From assembly GCA_963712815.1 (NCBI GenBank), contig CAVQJL010000008.1:1-64000 (forward strand): a stretch of DNA of 64,000 bases, given 5' to 3'. Within the stretch, counting starts at the first letter, position 1; the number at the start of each line of letters is the position of its first letter. Below, piece by piece: positions 26,624 through 36,194 of the stretch. The position numbers and the translations under genes were made by a program. The notes beneath the pieces are model-generated. The model searched no databases. It worked only from the letters and a program-made list of their open reading frames with translations, and was not told the DNA's origin. This DNA comes from RPQJ01 sp963712815. GTDB taxonomy: Bacteria > Pseudomonadota > Gammaproteobacteria > Steroidobacterales > Steroidobacteraceae.

Positions 26624-27814
26624 TCACAGGATGGGCTCGCGGTGCTCGCCGCGCTCGTACACGACGTGCGCCCTGCCCACGAGCAGCGGGTCGAGGGGGC
26701 CGACGCGGTCGAGGTTCTTGTTGGCGTACGGCAGCTTGTGCAGCACGTAGCGCATCGCGTTCAGCCGCGCGCGCTTCTTGCAGTCCGACTTGATCACGGT
26801 CCACGGCGCGTCCGCCGTGTCGGTATGGAAGAACATCGCCTCCTTGGCCTTCGTGTACTCCTCCCACTTGTCGAGCGAGGCGAGGTCCACCGGGCTCAGC
26901 TTCCACTGCTTGAGCGGGTGCGACTTGCGCTCCTTGAAGCGCCGCCGCTGCTCCTTGCGGCTCACCGAGAACCAGAACTTGATCAGGTGCAGACCGCTGC
27001 GCACGAGGTTGCGCTCGAACTCCGGCGCCTGGCGCATGAACTCGAGGTACTCGTCGTCGGTGCAGAAGCCCATCACCCGCTCGACGCCGGCGCGGTTGTA
27101 CCAGGAGCGATCGAACAGCACGATCTCGCCGCGCGTCGGCAGGTGCTCGATGTAGCGCTGGAAGTACCACTGGCCGCGCTCGACCTCGCTCGGCTTCTCG
27201 AGCGCGACGACGTGCGCGCCGCGGGGGTTCAGGTGCTCCATGAAGCGCTTGATGGTGCCTCCCTTGCCCGCGGCGTCGCGTCCCTCGAACAGGATCACGA
27301 CGCGTTGTCCGGTCTCCTTGACCCAGGCCTGCAGCTTCAGCAGCTCCACCTGCAACTCGTACTTGCGGCGCTCGTAGCTGCGCCGCGACATCAGGTGCCT
27401 GTAGGGATAGCCACCGTCGCGCCAGTCGTGCGCGAGTTCGCCATCGGCCTGGTCGCGCCGTACCTTGCGAGCGGCCTCGTAGCGCTGCTTGAGCAGGCTG
27501 CGCAGCGCCAGCACGTCGTCCGGAGAGGCCCCGGCGAGGATCGCCTCGAAGGACTCGGCGAGGCCGCGCGAATCGCCGCGCGCGGCGCGGGCGAGGATGT
27601 CACGCACGGCGTGCGCCTTCGACTCGACTGCGGCATCCACGGCCTCGTCCACCGTGAACTGCTCGATGCCGCGCGCGGTGAGGCGCGGCGGCACGTCGCC
27701 CCTCGCCGCCACCCGTGTCGCGCCCTTTGCGCGCTTTTTGGCGACACGTCGACGCTTGCGCCCGGTCGCAGCCGGCGGCTCGCTCGGAGGCCGCTTGCCT
27801 TCCGTCTCGTCCAT
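26624..27814 (-). CDS. ppk2: Polyphosphate kinase 2 family protein
   Basis: The product (396 aa) is a PPK2-type kinase that transfers phosphate between polyphosphate and nucleotides. Walker A is FEGRDAAGKGG and the Walker B/lid region reads EIVLFDRSWYNRAGVERVMG. The C-terminal SDCKKRARLNAMRYVL is also typical. Ahead of the catalytic core is an extension of about 130 residues beginning with a very basic, probably flexible tail (KRRRVAKKRAKG), longer than in minimal single-domain PPK2 proteins. Whether it favours ATP, ADP or GDP/AMP cannot be told from motifs alone. The GST gene follows after 7 bp. Confidence 0.9.
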   Translation of the reverse strand: MDETEGKRPPSEPPAATGRKRRRVAKKRAKGATRVAARGDVPPRLTARGIEQFTVDEAVDAAVESKAHAVRDILARAARGDSRGLAESFEAILAGASPDDVLALRSLLKQRYEAARKVRRDQADGELAHDWRDGGYPYRHLMSRRSYERRKYELQVELLKLQAWVKETGQRVVILFEGRDAAGKGGTIKRFMEHLNPRGAHVVALEKPSEVERGQWYFQRYIEHLPTRGEIVLFDRSWYNRAGVERVMGFCTDDEYLEFMRQAPEFERNLVRSGLHLIKFWFSVSRKEQRRRFKERKSHPLKQWKLSPVDLASLDKWEEYTKAKEAMFFHTDTADAPWTVIKSDCKKRARLNAMRYVLHKLPYANKNLDRVGPLDPLLVGRAHVVYERGEHREPIL

Positions 27815-27905
27815 GTCTCGCTCCTCGGGCGTCTAATAGCGCCTCAGACTCCAGCAGCCTACCCTCGGCAAACGCCCACGGTCCTCCGCAGATTCCGCAG
27901 CACGC

Positions 27906-29876
27906 TCAAGGGGTCACGATGGGAAACCGGCCATCGGGCTTGTCGAGCAGCGACAGGAACGACAGCAGCTTCAGGCGGCTGCCCTCGACCTCGAGCGCAT
28001 CCGACATGACGAGGTCCTTCAGGCCCGCCTCGCCGATGCCGAGCCGGATCAGAAGGTCCCGGGTGAGGCGCACCGTGGCATCGGCGCCGGCCACCGGCTC
28101 GCCGCGACGGTGGTGCAGCACCGCGTTGTCGAGCTCGAGCACGTGGGTCTCGCCGACGTCCGTGAAGACGAAGTTGAACCTCATGCGCTTGCCGTCGGCT
28201 TTCGGCCCGTCGAGGCGCACCGTCATCGAATCGAGGAAGCGCTCGACTGGGGTGTTGGCGAGCAGGCCGACCGCGCGGCGCGGATCGAGCGCACTGCCCT
28301 GGATGCCGTTGCGCAGCTCATAGGCGCCCGTCAGGTACACGTCGCGCCACGGTCCCGACTCGGCGCGGAAGCCGAGCTGGTCGTAGACCGCCGCGAGCAA
28401 CGCCCGGGCCTCCGCGTCGTCGGGGTCGGCGAACACCGCGTGGTTGAGCAGCGTCGCAGCCCACCGATCGTCGCCCGCAGCGTGCGCGGCCTGCGCGAGC
28501 TCCCGCACCCTGGCGGCCCCACCCATCGCCGCGACGTACTTCGCCGCGGCCTCGGCGGGCGGCAGCGGGTCGAGGTTGGCCGGGTTGGCGTCGTACCAGC
28601 CGAAGTAGGCCTGGTAGACGGCCTTCGCGTTGTGCCGGACCGTGCCGTAGTAGCCGCGGTTCGAGAAGCGGTTGCGCAGCGTCGAGGGCAGGTCCAGCTG
28701 CTCGGCGATTTCCCGCGGCCCGTAGCCCCGGTTCGCGAGGCGCAGCGTCTGGTCGTGGATGTATCGATAGGTGTCGCGCTGCCCGCGCAGGAACTCGAGC
28801 GCGCGCTCGTTGCCCCAAACGGGCCAGTGGTGGCTCGCGAACACCACCTCCATGTCGCCGAACAGGCGCCCCGCCTCGTCGATGTAGCCGCTCCACTTGC
28901 GCGCGTCGCGCACCTTCGCGCCGCGCAGCGTGTAGAGGTTGTGCAGGGTGTTCGAGACGATCTCGGCGCCGCACCAGGCCTTGAGGTCGGGCAGGTAGAA
29001 CGTGAGCTCGGCCGGCGCCTCCGAGGCGGGCGCGTTCTGGAACACGAAGCGCACGCCGTCGAGTTCCATCTCCTGCGGCGTGCGATCGACGATGACCGTC
29101 GGCTCGCGGATGCTGATGGTGCCGCCGCCCGGCACGCCCTTGCCGAGGCCGGTGTCGACGTGGCCGACCGCGCTCTTCGGCAGCGCGAGGCCGTACATGA
29201 AGAGCGCGCGCCGGCCCATGGCGACGCCGGCGAGGATGTTCTCGCTGGTCGCTTCCTCCATGAAGCCCTCGGGCGCCACGATCGGCACCGTCACGGGCTC
29301 CGGCGGCAGCACGCCCTCGATGCCGCCGAAGTGGTCCACGTGGCTGTGGGTGAAGATCACCGCCGACACGGGACGCTCGCCGAGGTGGCGCCGCGCCAGT
29401 GCGATCGCGGCGGCGGCCGTCTCGCGCGTCGTGAGCGGATCGACCACGATCCAGCCGCTGCGCCCCTCGATGAGCGTCATGTTGGAGATGTCGTAACCGC
29501 GCACCTGGTGGATGCCGGGCACGACCTCGAACAGGCCGTGCGATGTCGTTGAGCCTGGCCTGGCGCCACAGGCTCGGATTGACGGTGGGCGGCGCGTCGC
29601 CCTCGACGAAGGCGTAGGACGTCGAGGTCCCAGGCGACGGTGCCGTCCGGCCCGTCGATCCGAGTCGGCGGGTCGGCGGCGATGAAGCCGCGCCGTGCGT
29701 CCTCGAAGGACTGCATCTCCTCGAGCGGCAGCGAGCGGGCAAGCGCGCGAGTTGGCCTCCGCGGTGTGCGAGGTGGCGCCGCCCGACGCTTCGGGGGCCG
29801 CTTCGCCGCCGGGTCTTCCCCCGCAGGCGGCCAGCAAGGCGGTCAGGATTCCCGTCAGCAGCAGTCTCGAGCCCAT
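27906..29876 (-). CDS. Alkyl sulfatase, metallo-beta-lactamase fold, N-terminal frameshifts
   Basis: This is a type III alkyl sulfatase related to SDS hydrolases, a zinc enzyme releasing sulfate from alkyl sulfates. The zinc motif THSHVDHFGG is intact. A dimerisation domain (LDPLPPAEAAAKYVAAMGG) and the C-terminal sterol-carrier-like domain ending DKPDGRFPIVTP follow. ATG 29876 gives a lipoprotein signal with LLAACG, so it is probably membrane-anchored and exported. Three single extra bases near 29750, 29618 and 29548 break the N-terminal 110 codons; removing them gives the family-typical path through EGDAPPTVNPSLWRQA. The rest of the frame is intact, so sequence error is likely. Confidence 0.85.
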   Translation of the reverse strand: MGSRLLLTGILTALLAACGGRPGGEAAPEASGGATSHTAEANSRACPLAAARGDAVLRGRTARLHRRRPADSDRRAGRHRRLGPRRPTPSSRATRRPPSIRACGARPGSTTSHGLFEVVPGIHQVRGYDISNMTLIEGRSGWIVVDPLTTRETAAAAIALARRHLGERPVSAVIFTHSHVDHFGGIEGVLPPEPVTVPIVAPEGFMEEATSENILAGVAMGRRALFMYGLALPKSAVGHVDTGLGKGVPGGGTISIREPTVIVDRTPQEMELDGVRFVFQNAPASEAPAELTFYLPDLKAWCGAEIVSNTLHNLYTLRGAKVRDARKWSGYIDEAGRLFGDMEVVFASHHWPVWGNERALEFLRGQRDTYRYIHDQTLRLANRGYGPREIAEQLDLPSTLRNRFSNRGYYGTVRHNAKAVYQAYFGWYDANPANLDPLPPAEAAAKYVAAMGGAARVRELAQAAHAAGDDRWAATLLNHAVFADPDDAEARALLAAVYDQLGFRAESGPWRDVYLTGAYELRNGIQGSALDPRRAVGLLANTPVERFLDSMTVRLDGPKADGKRMRFNFVFTDVGETHVLELDNAVLHHRRGEPVAGADATVRLTRDLLIRLGIGEAGLKDLVMSDALEVEGSRLKLLSFLSLLDKPDGRFPIVTP

Positions 29877-29970
29877 CGTCGCGCCTCCCCGTTCGTCCGG
29901 CACCTCCCCACCGGCACTCTAGCGGCTGCGGCGGGTCGGTGACAGCACGGCGCGATCGACGCGCCGCGGA

Positions 29971-32900
29971 TCAGGCGTGGAGATCGTTCGTAGCGGCCTG
30001 CGGCGCAGCTGCCGGCCGCTTGCCGCCCCAGGCCGCGATCCAGCGGAAGAACACCGGCACGAACAGCGTCGCGACGAAGGTCGCGGCCAGCATGCCGCCG
30101 ATCACGCCGGTGCCGATCGAGTGGCGGCTCGCGGCACCCGCGCCCGAACTTATCGCGAGCGGCGTCACGCCGAGGATGAAGGCGAGCGAGGTCATCACGA
30201 TCGGACGGAAGCGCAGGCGCGCGCCCTCGACCGCCGCATCCGCGAAGGACATGCCCTCCTGCACCTTCAGCGACGCGAACTCGACGATCAGGATCGCGTT
30301 CTTCGAGGCGAGGCCGATCAGGGTCACGAGGCCGATCTGGAAGTAGATGTCGTTCTCGAGCCCGCGCAGGAACACCGCGAGCAGCGCGCCGAACACCGCG
30401 AACGGCACGGCGAGGATCACGGCGAAGGGCAGCGTCCAGCGCTCGTATTGCGCCGCGAGCACCAGGAACACCATCAGCACGCCGACCAGGAACACGACGC
30501 GCGACGTGCCGCCCGTGGCCTTCTCCTGGAACGAGGTGCCGGTCCAGGAGAGCGTGTAGCCGTCGGGCAGCGCCTCGGCGGCGACCTCCTCCATCACGGC
30601 GAGTGCCTGCCCCGAGCTGTAGCCGGGCGCCGGTCCGCCGAGGACCTTGGCCGAGGGGAACACGTTGTAGCGCTCGATGACCTCGGGACCGGTCACCTCG
30701 CGAATGGTCACGAGCGTGGTGAGCGGGATCAGCTCGCCGCTGCCGGTGCGCACGTACACGTCGCGGATGTCGTCGGCGCTGCGGCGGAACTCGGCCTCGG
30801 ACTGCAGGTGGACGCGGAACACGCGGCCCGAGCGATTGAAGTCGTTGACGTACAGCGCGCCGAAGGTGCTCTGCAGCGTGTCGAACACCTCGGCCACGTT
30901 GACACCGAGCAGCTTGGCCTTCTCGCGGTCGAGGTCGATGCGGATCTGCGGCACGCTCGCCGAGTAGCTGGTGGTGACGCCGGCGAGCTCGGGCCGCTGG
31001 TTGGCGGCCGCGACCAGACCTTGCACCGCCGCCTCGAGTGCCTTGTAGTCGCCGCCGGCCTTCGACTGCACGAAGCCGTCGAAGCCGCCGGTCATCGACA
31101 GCCCCTCGATGGGCGGCGGCTCGAAGGCGAGCACGAACGCGTCCTTGATCCCCATCCCGACGCCGAACACGTAGCCGGCGACGCCGGCGGCGGAGAGGTC
31201 CGCGCCCTTGCGCTCGCTCCAGTCCTTGAGGTTCACCCAGGTGATGCCGGTGTTGGTACGCAGCGTGAAGGTGAGCACGTCGAGGCCGGAGAAGGTCATG
31301 ACCTCGGCCACCGCCGGGTGCGCGAGCAGCGCCTCGGTGAGTTGCGCGTTCACGGCCTCCGTCCGCTTGAGCGAGGCTGCGTCCTGCAGGATGGGCAGGA
31401 CCATGACGTAGCCCTGGTCCTCGGCGGGCGCGAGCGAGGCCGGCACGGCGCGTGCGAGTCCGACGATGGCGGCAAGCATCGCCCCGAACAGCAGCAGCGC
31501 GAGCGCGCCGCGCTTCATCAGGAAGCGCACGCCTGCGGCGTAGCGGTCGGTGACGCGCACGAACCAGTCGTTGAAGCGGTGCAGCACACCGTGGCTCACG
31601 ACGTCTTCGCGGCGCAGCACGACCGCACACAGCGCCGGCGTCAGGGTCAGCGCCACGAAGCCCGAAATCGCCACCGACACCGCGATCGTGACCGCGAACT
31701 GCCGATACATCTCGCCGACCAGGCCGCCCATGAAGGCCACCGGCAGGAACACCGAGGTCAGCACGAACACGATCGCGATGACCGGGCGCGTGACCTGCTC
31801 CATCGCCTTGACCGTGGCGTCGCGTGGCGATAGGTCCTCGCTCGCCATGATGCGCTCGACGTTCTCGAGCACGACGATCGCGTCGTCGACCACGATGCCG
31901 ATCGCGAGCACCATGCCGAACAGCGTGAGCGTGTTGACCGAGAAGCCGAACAGCAGCATCGCGGCCAGCGTGCCGATCAGCGACACCGGCACCGCCAGCA
32001 TCGGGATCAGCGTCGCGCGCCAGTTCTGCAGGAACAGGAACACCACCAGGAACACCAGCAGCATCGCCTCGGCGAGGGTCTTCAGCACCTCGACGATCGA
32101 CACCTTCACGTACACGGTGGTGTCGTAGGGGATCGACCAGTCGAGCCCGGCGGGGAACGTCTGCTCGAGCTCGGCCATGCGGGCGCGCACCGCCGTGCCG
32201 ACCTCGAGGGCGTTGGCGCCGGGCTTGAGGAAGATGCCGATCGGCACCGTCGGCTTGCCGTTGCGCGTCGCCGTGAAGTTGTAGTCCCGCGAGCCGAGCT
32301 CCACGCGCGCCACGTCGCCGAGCCGCACGATGCCGCCCGTCTCCGTGGTGCGCAGCACGATCTGCTCGAACTGCTCGGGCTCGGTGAGGCGGCCGAGGGT
32401 CGTCACCGAGAAGGTGAAGTCGGACTCGCCCGTGGTTGGCTCCTCGCCGATGCGCCCGGCGGCGAACTGCGCGTTCTGCTCGCGGATCGCGCCCGCCACG
32501 TCGGCCGGCGTGAGGCCGAGTTGCGCCAGCCGGTCCGGGCGCAGCCAGACGCGGATGGAGTAGTCCTTGGCGCCGAAGTTCTGCGCGTCGCCGACGCCGG
32601 GGATGCGGCGCAGCTCGTCGACGACGTTGAGCAGCGCGAAGTTCGAGATGTACACGGCGTCGAAGCGCGGGTCGGTGGAGTCGAGCGCCACGATCTGCAG
32701 GAACGAGGTCGAGCGCTTGCGCACGCTCACGCCCTGGCGACGCACTTCCTCGGGCAGCTGCGACAGCGCGGTCTGCACGCGGTTGCTGACGTTGATCGCG
32801 GCGAGGTCGGGATCGGTGCCGATCGCGAAGGTGATGGTCATCGCGAGCGCGCCGTTGCCGGCACTCGCCGAGCGCAGGTACAGCATGTCGTCCACGCCGT

Positions 32901-33111
32901 TGATCGCCTGCTCGAGCGGCGCGGCCACGGTCTCGGCCACGGTCTCGGCGTTGGCCCCCGGGTAGAAGGCCTGCAGGTCCACCTCGGGCGGCAGGATGTC
33001 CGGGTACTGCGCCACCGGCAGCACGCGCAGCGCCGCGAGCCCGGCGATGACGATGAACGCCGAGAGCACCGACGCGAAGATCGGCCGGTCGATGAAGAAG
33101 CGCGAGATCAC
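29971..33111 (-). CDS. RND efflux transporter, HAE1 family inner-membrane subunit
   Basis: The 1046-aa protein is an AcrB/MexB-type proton-driven efflux pump. It opens with FFIDRPIFASVLSAFIVIAG and has twelve predicted helices and two large periplasmic loops. The proton-relay aspartate pair is present in GIVVDDAIVVLENVE, and the partner lysine in GLASKNAILIVEFA. The start GTG overlaps the stop of the upstream adaptor gene as GTGA. No outer-membrane channel gene is adjacent, so a TolC-like partner must be encoded elsewhere. Substrates are likely hydrophobic toxic compounds; specificity cannot be read. Confidence 0.93.
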   Translation of the reverse strand: MISRFFIDRPIFASVLSAFIVIAGLAALRVLPVAQYPDILPPEVDLQAFYPGANAETVAETVAAPLEQAINGVDDMLYLRSASAGNGALAMTITFAIGTDPDLAAINVSNRVQTALSQLPEEVRRQGVSVRKRSTSFLQIVALDSTDPRFDAVYISNFALLNVVDELRRIPGVGDAQNFGAKDYSIRVWLRPDRLAQLGLTPADVAGAIREQNAQFAAGRIGEEPTTGESDFTFSVTTLGRLTEPEQFEQIVLRTTETGGIVRLGDVARVELGSRDYNFTATRNGKPTVPIGIFLKPGANALEVGTAVRARMAELEQTFPAGLDWSIPYDTTVYVKVSIVEVLKTLAEAMLLVFLVVFLFLQNWRATLIPMLAVPVSLIGTLAAMLLFGFSVNTLTLFGMVLAIGIVVDDAIVVLENVERIMASEDLSPRDATVKAMEQVTRPVIAIVFVLTSVFLPVAFMGGLVGEMYRQFAVTIAVSVAISGFVALTLTPALCAVVLRREDVVSHGVLHRFNDWFVRVTDRYAAGVRFLMKRGALALLLFGAMLAAIVGLARAVPASLAPAEDQGYVMVLPILQDAASLKRTEAVNAQLTEALLAHPAVAEVMTFSGLDVLTFTLRTNTGITWVNLKDWSERKGADLSAAGVAGYVFGVGMGIKDAFVLAFEPPPIEGLSMTGGFDGFVQSKAGGDYKALEAAVQGLVAAANQRPELAGVTTSYSASVPQIRIDLDREKAKLLGVNVAEVFDTLQSTFGALYVNDFNRSGRVFRVHLQSEAEFRRSADDIRDVYVRTGSGELIPLTTLVTIREVTGPEVIERYNVFPSAKVLGGPAPGYSSGQALAVMEEVAAEALPDGYTLSWTGTSFQEKATGGTSRVVFLVGVLMVFLVLAAQYERWTLPFAVILAVPFAVFGALLAVFLRGLENDIYFQIGLVTLIGLASKNAILIVEFASLKVQEGMSFADAAVEGARLRFRPIVMTSLAFILGVTPLAISSGAGAASRHSIGTGVIGGMLAATFVATLFVPVFFRWIAAWGGKRPAAAPQAATNDLHA

Positions 33112-34364
33112 GGCTTCGCTCCGCCCTCGGCCGCCGGCGGAGCGGCCTCCGCGCCTGCCGACGCGGGCGGCGCAGTCCCCGCGTTGCCGGACGCAGCGCC
33201 CGGGGCCGCGATCGTCACTTTCACTCCGGGCTGCACCTTGAGCACGCCCTCCGTGACGACGCGCTCGCCGCCGGCGAGACCCTCGGCGATCACCGCCACG
33301 TCGCCCACCGTGAGGTCGATCCGCACGGGCCGCAGCTCGACCACGTCGCCCTCGCCCACCAGCCACACGAAGCTGCCCTGCGCGCTCGACATCACGGCGC
33401 GGCGCGGCACCGACACGGCCGCCGGGACCGTCACGCCCTCGAGTTGCGCCCGCAGGAACTGCCCGGGCACCAGCCGCCGGTCCGGGTTCGGCAGCACGGC
33501 ACGCGCCCGCACCGTGCCGGACCCGGCCTCGACCGCGTTGTCGATGAAGGTGAGTTCGGCGGGCTGCGGGTGCTCCGTACCGTCGGCGAGGCCGACGCGG
33601 ACCGTCGGCGCACGACCCGTCGCGAGCCGCGAGCGCACTTGCGCCGCCTCCCGCTCCGGCATCGAGAACTCGACGTAGATCGGGTCGGTCTGGACGATGC
33701 GCGTGAGCAGGCTCGACTCGTCGCCCGCCAGCGCGAGGCTGCCCTCCGAGCGCACCTCGCGGCTCGTGAGCCCCGAGATCGGCGCACGCACTTCGGTGTA
33801 GGAGAGGTCGAGCTCGGCCGTGCGCAGCCGCGCCTGCGCCGCAGCGGTGTTCGCTTCGGCTACCTCGAACGCGGAGACCGCCTCGTCGAGCTGGGCCTGG
33901 CTCACGAGCTTGCGATCGAGCAGCGACTGGATGCGGTCGCGCTGCCGGCGCGCCTCGGCGAGCCGTGCGCGCTCGACGCCGAGCTCCGCGCGCGCCTGCT
34001 CGACCGCGGCCCGATAGCGGTCCGGGTCGATCAGGAACAGCACGTCGCCGCGCCGCACCGCGCTGCCTTCCTCGTAGCGACGTTGCAGCACGATGCCGCT
34101 CACCAGCGCGCGCACCTCGACCTCGCGCGAGCCGACCGCGCGGCCGGTGTAGGCGAGGTTGAGCGGCAGGTCGCCCTTCGCCACGGTCGCGACGGCGACT
34201 TCGGGCGGCGGCGGCGCCATCGGGCCGTCCTCGCGCGCGCCGCAGCCGGCGAGCGTGACCGCCGCGAGCGCCGCGAGTGCGAGGGCGCTGCCCAGCGCCG
34301 GCGCACGTCGGCAATGGTTTCGGCTTGCGCGCTGCTGGCAGGCGCGCTGCTGGCGGAATGGCAT
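33108..34364 (-). CDS. RND efflux periplasmic adaptor (membrane fusion protein)
   Basis: The product (418 aa) links the pump to an outer-membrane channel. A lipoprotein signal ends at LAGC. The lipoyl-like half motif SGIVLQRRYEEGSAVRRGD, a coiled-coil hairpin (residues about 110-185, Arg/Glu/Ala-rich) and TEVRAPISGLTSREV follow, then beta-barrel and membrane-proximal domains. The last 35 residues are Ala/Pro/Gly-rich and likely disordered. It is the first gene of a two-gene unit with the pump and diverges from a hydrolase gene across 185 bp, with no regulator gene beside it. Confidence 0.92.
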   Translation of the reverse strand: MPFRQQRACQQRASRNHCRRAPALGSALALAALAAVTLAGCGAREDGPMAPPPPEVAVATVAKGDLPLNLAYTGRAVGSREVEVRALVSGIVLQRRYEEGSAVRRGDVLFLIDPDRYRAAVEQARAELGVERARLAEARRQRDRIQSLLDRKLVSQAQLDEAVSAFEVAEANTAAAQARLRTAELDLSYTEVRAPISGLTSREVRSEGSLALAGDESSLLTRIVQTDPIYVEFSMPEREAAQVRSRLATGRAPTVRVGLADGTEHPQPAELTFIDNAVEAGSGTVRARAVLPNPDRRLVPGQFLRAQLEGVTVPAAVSVPRRAVMSSAQGSFVWLVGEGDVVELRPVRIDLTVGDVAVIAEGLAGGERVVTEGVLKVQPGVKVTIAAPGAASGNAGTAPPASAGAEAAPPAAEGGAKP

Positions 34365-34549
34365 GGCGGGGATACCGGGCGAGGGTCGCAGCGCGTACTT
34401 TACCGCCCCACGGGCCCGGCGCCCACGGAAGACCCCGATGGCGAGGATCCGGGTTGGCGTCGAGACTGCAGGGTCGGGCGTCCGTCCGGATCGAATCGGG
34501 GCCGCGGGTACCGGTTGACAACCTGGCGCCCCACAGCGAGGCCGAGTAC

Positions 34550-35317
34550 ATGAGCCATCACTTCGAAACCGACGGCCTGCGCCTCGCCTACGACGACGTC
34601 GGCGAGGGCGAGCCGATCGTCCTGCTCCACGGCTTCTCCGCCGACCGCCGCCTCAACTGGAAGCTCCCCGGCTGGTACGAGGCGCTGACGGGAGCGGGCT
34701 ATCGCGTGCTCGCGCTCGACGCCCGCGGCCACGGCCAGAGCAGCAAGCCCTCGGACGTCGAGGCCTACCGGCCCGCGGGCATCGCTGGCGACGCCGTGCG
34801 GCTGCTCGATCACCTCGGCATCCGCAAGGCCTGCCTGCTCGGCTATTCCATGGGCGGACGCAACGCCGCCTGGCTGCTCGCGCACCACGGCCGGCGCTTT
34901 CGCGCGGTGGTGATCGGCGGCGCGGGCATGAACCTGCTCGCCCCGGCCGACGCGAAGCGCTGGGCGAAGCGCGGCTACGCGCTCACCGCCGACAACGCCA
35001 AGACCGAGTCGCTCGCCATCCCGGCGATGGTGCCGCTGTATCACCGCGCCGTGAAGCGCGGGGGACGCACGGGCGCGCTGGCGGCCTGCCTGATGGGTGC
35101 CTTCCCGAATATGAGTAAGCGCGAGTTCGCAAAGGTGCGCACGCCGGCGCTGGTGGCCTGCGGCGGCAAGGACACGCTGTCGGGCAGCCCGATCCCGCTC
35201 GCGGCCTCGATCCCGGGCGCGCACGCGGTCGTGATCCCGGGCCGCAGTCACCTGGGTGCGGTGGCCGACCCGTTCTTCAAGGGCGCGGTGCTCGGCTTCC
35301 TCGGCAGCCACCGCTGA
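34550..35317 (+). CDS. Alpha/beta-fold hydrolase
   Basis: The 255-aa protein shows HGFSADRR, the conserved LALDARGHGQSSKP, the nucleophile elbow GYSMGG, an acidic residue in CGGKDTLSG and the histidine in PGRSHLGAV. It has no signal peptide and is likely cytoplasmic. ATG 34550 is followed by a sequence matching the family start. The 185 bp upstream are shared with the divergent efflux adaptor gene and contain TTGACA at 34515, a possible -35 element without a clear -10. Confidence 0.86.
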   Translation: MSHHFETDGLRLAYDDVGEGEPIVLLHGFSADRRLNWKLPGWYEALTGAGYRVLALDARGHGQSSKPSDVEAYRPAGIAGDAVRLLDHLGIRKACLLGYSMGGRNAAWLLAHHGRRFRAVVIGGAGMNLLAPADAKRWAKRGYALTADNAKTESLAIPAMVPLYHRAVKRGGRTGALAACLMGAFPNMSKREFAKVRTPALVACGGKDTLSGSPIPLAASIPGAHAVVIPGRSHLGAVADPFFKGAVLGFLGSHR

Positions 35318-35362
35318 GCACGGCGCATCGAGGTCGCGCGGTGGGTGCGCGCCGCGGGCGCG

Positions 35363-35536
35363 TCATCCCGGCCGCCAGCCGCCGAGTTGCCGGTCGTAGA
35401 GGTCGAGCCGGTCGTACGCGCGCCAGTATTCGAGGATGCGTCCATGCTCGAGCCGGTAGAGCGTGAGACCGAAGAAGTGCACCGGCTTGCCCGTGGCGCG
35501 GTGCGTGGCCGCGCCGCGCACCTCGGCCTCGCTCAT
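35363..35536 (-). pseudogene. C-terminal fragment of a SnoaL/NTF2-like protein
   Basis: The 57-residue frame contains ATGKPVHFFGLTLYRLEHGR and ILEYWRAYDRLDLYDRQLGG. This matches the last strands of SnoaL-like ester-cyclase/NTF2-fold proteins, which are normally 120-150 aa; the N-terminal half is missing. Its ATG overlaps the stop of the phosphatidyltransferase gene as ATGA, so it could be translated. I regard it as a remnant joined behind an unrelated gene, though a short functional peptide cannot be excluded. Confidence 0.45.
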
Positions 35537-36126
35537 CGTCCGCGTCCCTCCTTCCACACCCACCACAGGCCGCGCACGTCGGCCCGCCACTTCGGCAGCC
35601 GCGCCACGAGCGCAATCTCCTCGAGGCTCGCGACGATGCTCGCGCCCACGGCGAGGTACAGCAACCACGGCTCGAAGCCGAACAGGAACAGCCAGCCGAT
35701 GAAGAAGCCGAGCAGGTTCGCCACGATCTTGGACAGATACGTGTGGAAGCTCGACAGCCGGCCATAGCGCACGAGCGCGAGCACATCCTCGAGCAGCCAC
35801 AGTCCCACTGCCGTGCCGACCAGCCAGGCGTGGCCCTTCACGACCTCCGGGAAGAACATCCACAGGCCGTACAGCGACACGAACATCAGCAGCGTGTCGG
35901 CGATGGAGTCGAGCATTGCGCCGAGCCGCGATTCGAGGCCGTACAGCCTTGCGATCAGTCCGTCGGCGATGTCGCTCAGGAGCGCGGGGATCAGCACCCA
36001 GGTGAAGGCCGTCTCGCGCCCGAGGGCCGCGAACGCGGCGAGCACCGGCACCGCGAGCAGGCGCGCGACGCTGAGCGAGTTCGGCACCTGCCGCAGCCAG
36101 CGGGGATGTGGGCGAGGCTCGACCAT
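35533..36126 (-). CDS. CDP-alcohol phosphatidyltransferase family membrane protein
   Basis: The 197-aa protein has the complete family signature: DIADGLIAR, then eight residues to G, AML, D and SIAD, with the four aspartates in place. Several hydrophobic helices surround it. Such enzymes move a phosphoalcohol group from a CDP-linked donor to an acceptor alcohol, making phospholipids such as phosphatidylglycerol phosphate or phosphatidylserine. The exact substrate is not fixed by the motif. It overlaps a SnoaL-like fragment at its 3' end and has no lipid gene beside it. Confidence 0.87.
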   Translation of the reverse strand: MVEPRPHPRWLRQVPNSLSVARLLAVPVLAAFAALGRETAFTWVLIPALLSDIADGLIARLYGLESRLGAMLDSIADTLLMFVSLYGLWMFFPEVVKGHAWLVGTAVGLWLLEDVLALVRYGRLSSFHTYLSKIVANLLGFFIGWLFLFGFEPWLLYLAVGASIVASLEEIALVARLPKWRADVRGLWWVWKEGRGR

Positions 36127-36194
36127 GGGCGGGCAGCATTGCCCGGCCTCGCGAGGGCGTCACCTGCGGAATGCCGCAGGCGTCCGCCCTGCGC

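Noticed and set aside
34514..34549. A sigma-70 promoter before the hydrolase at 34550
   Set aside because: TTGACA is present at 34515 but no acceptable -10 hexamer follows at normal spacing.
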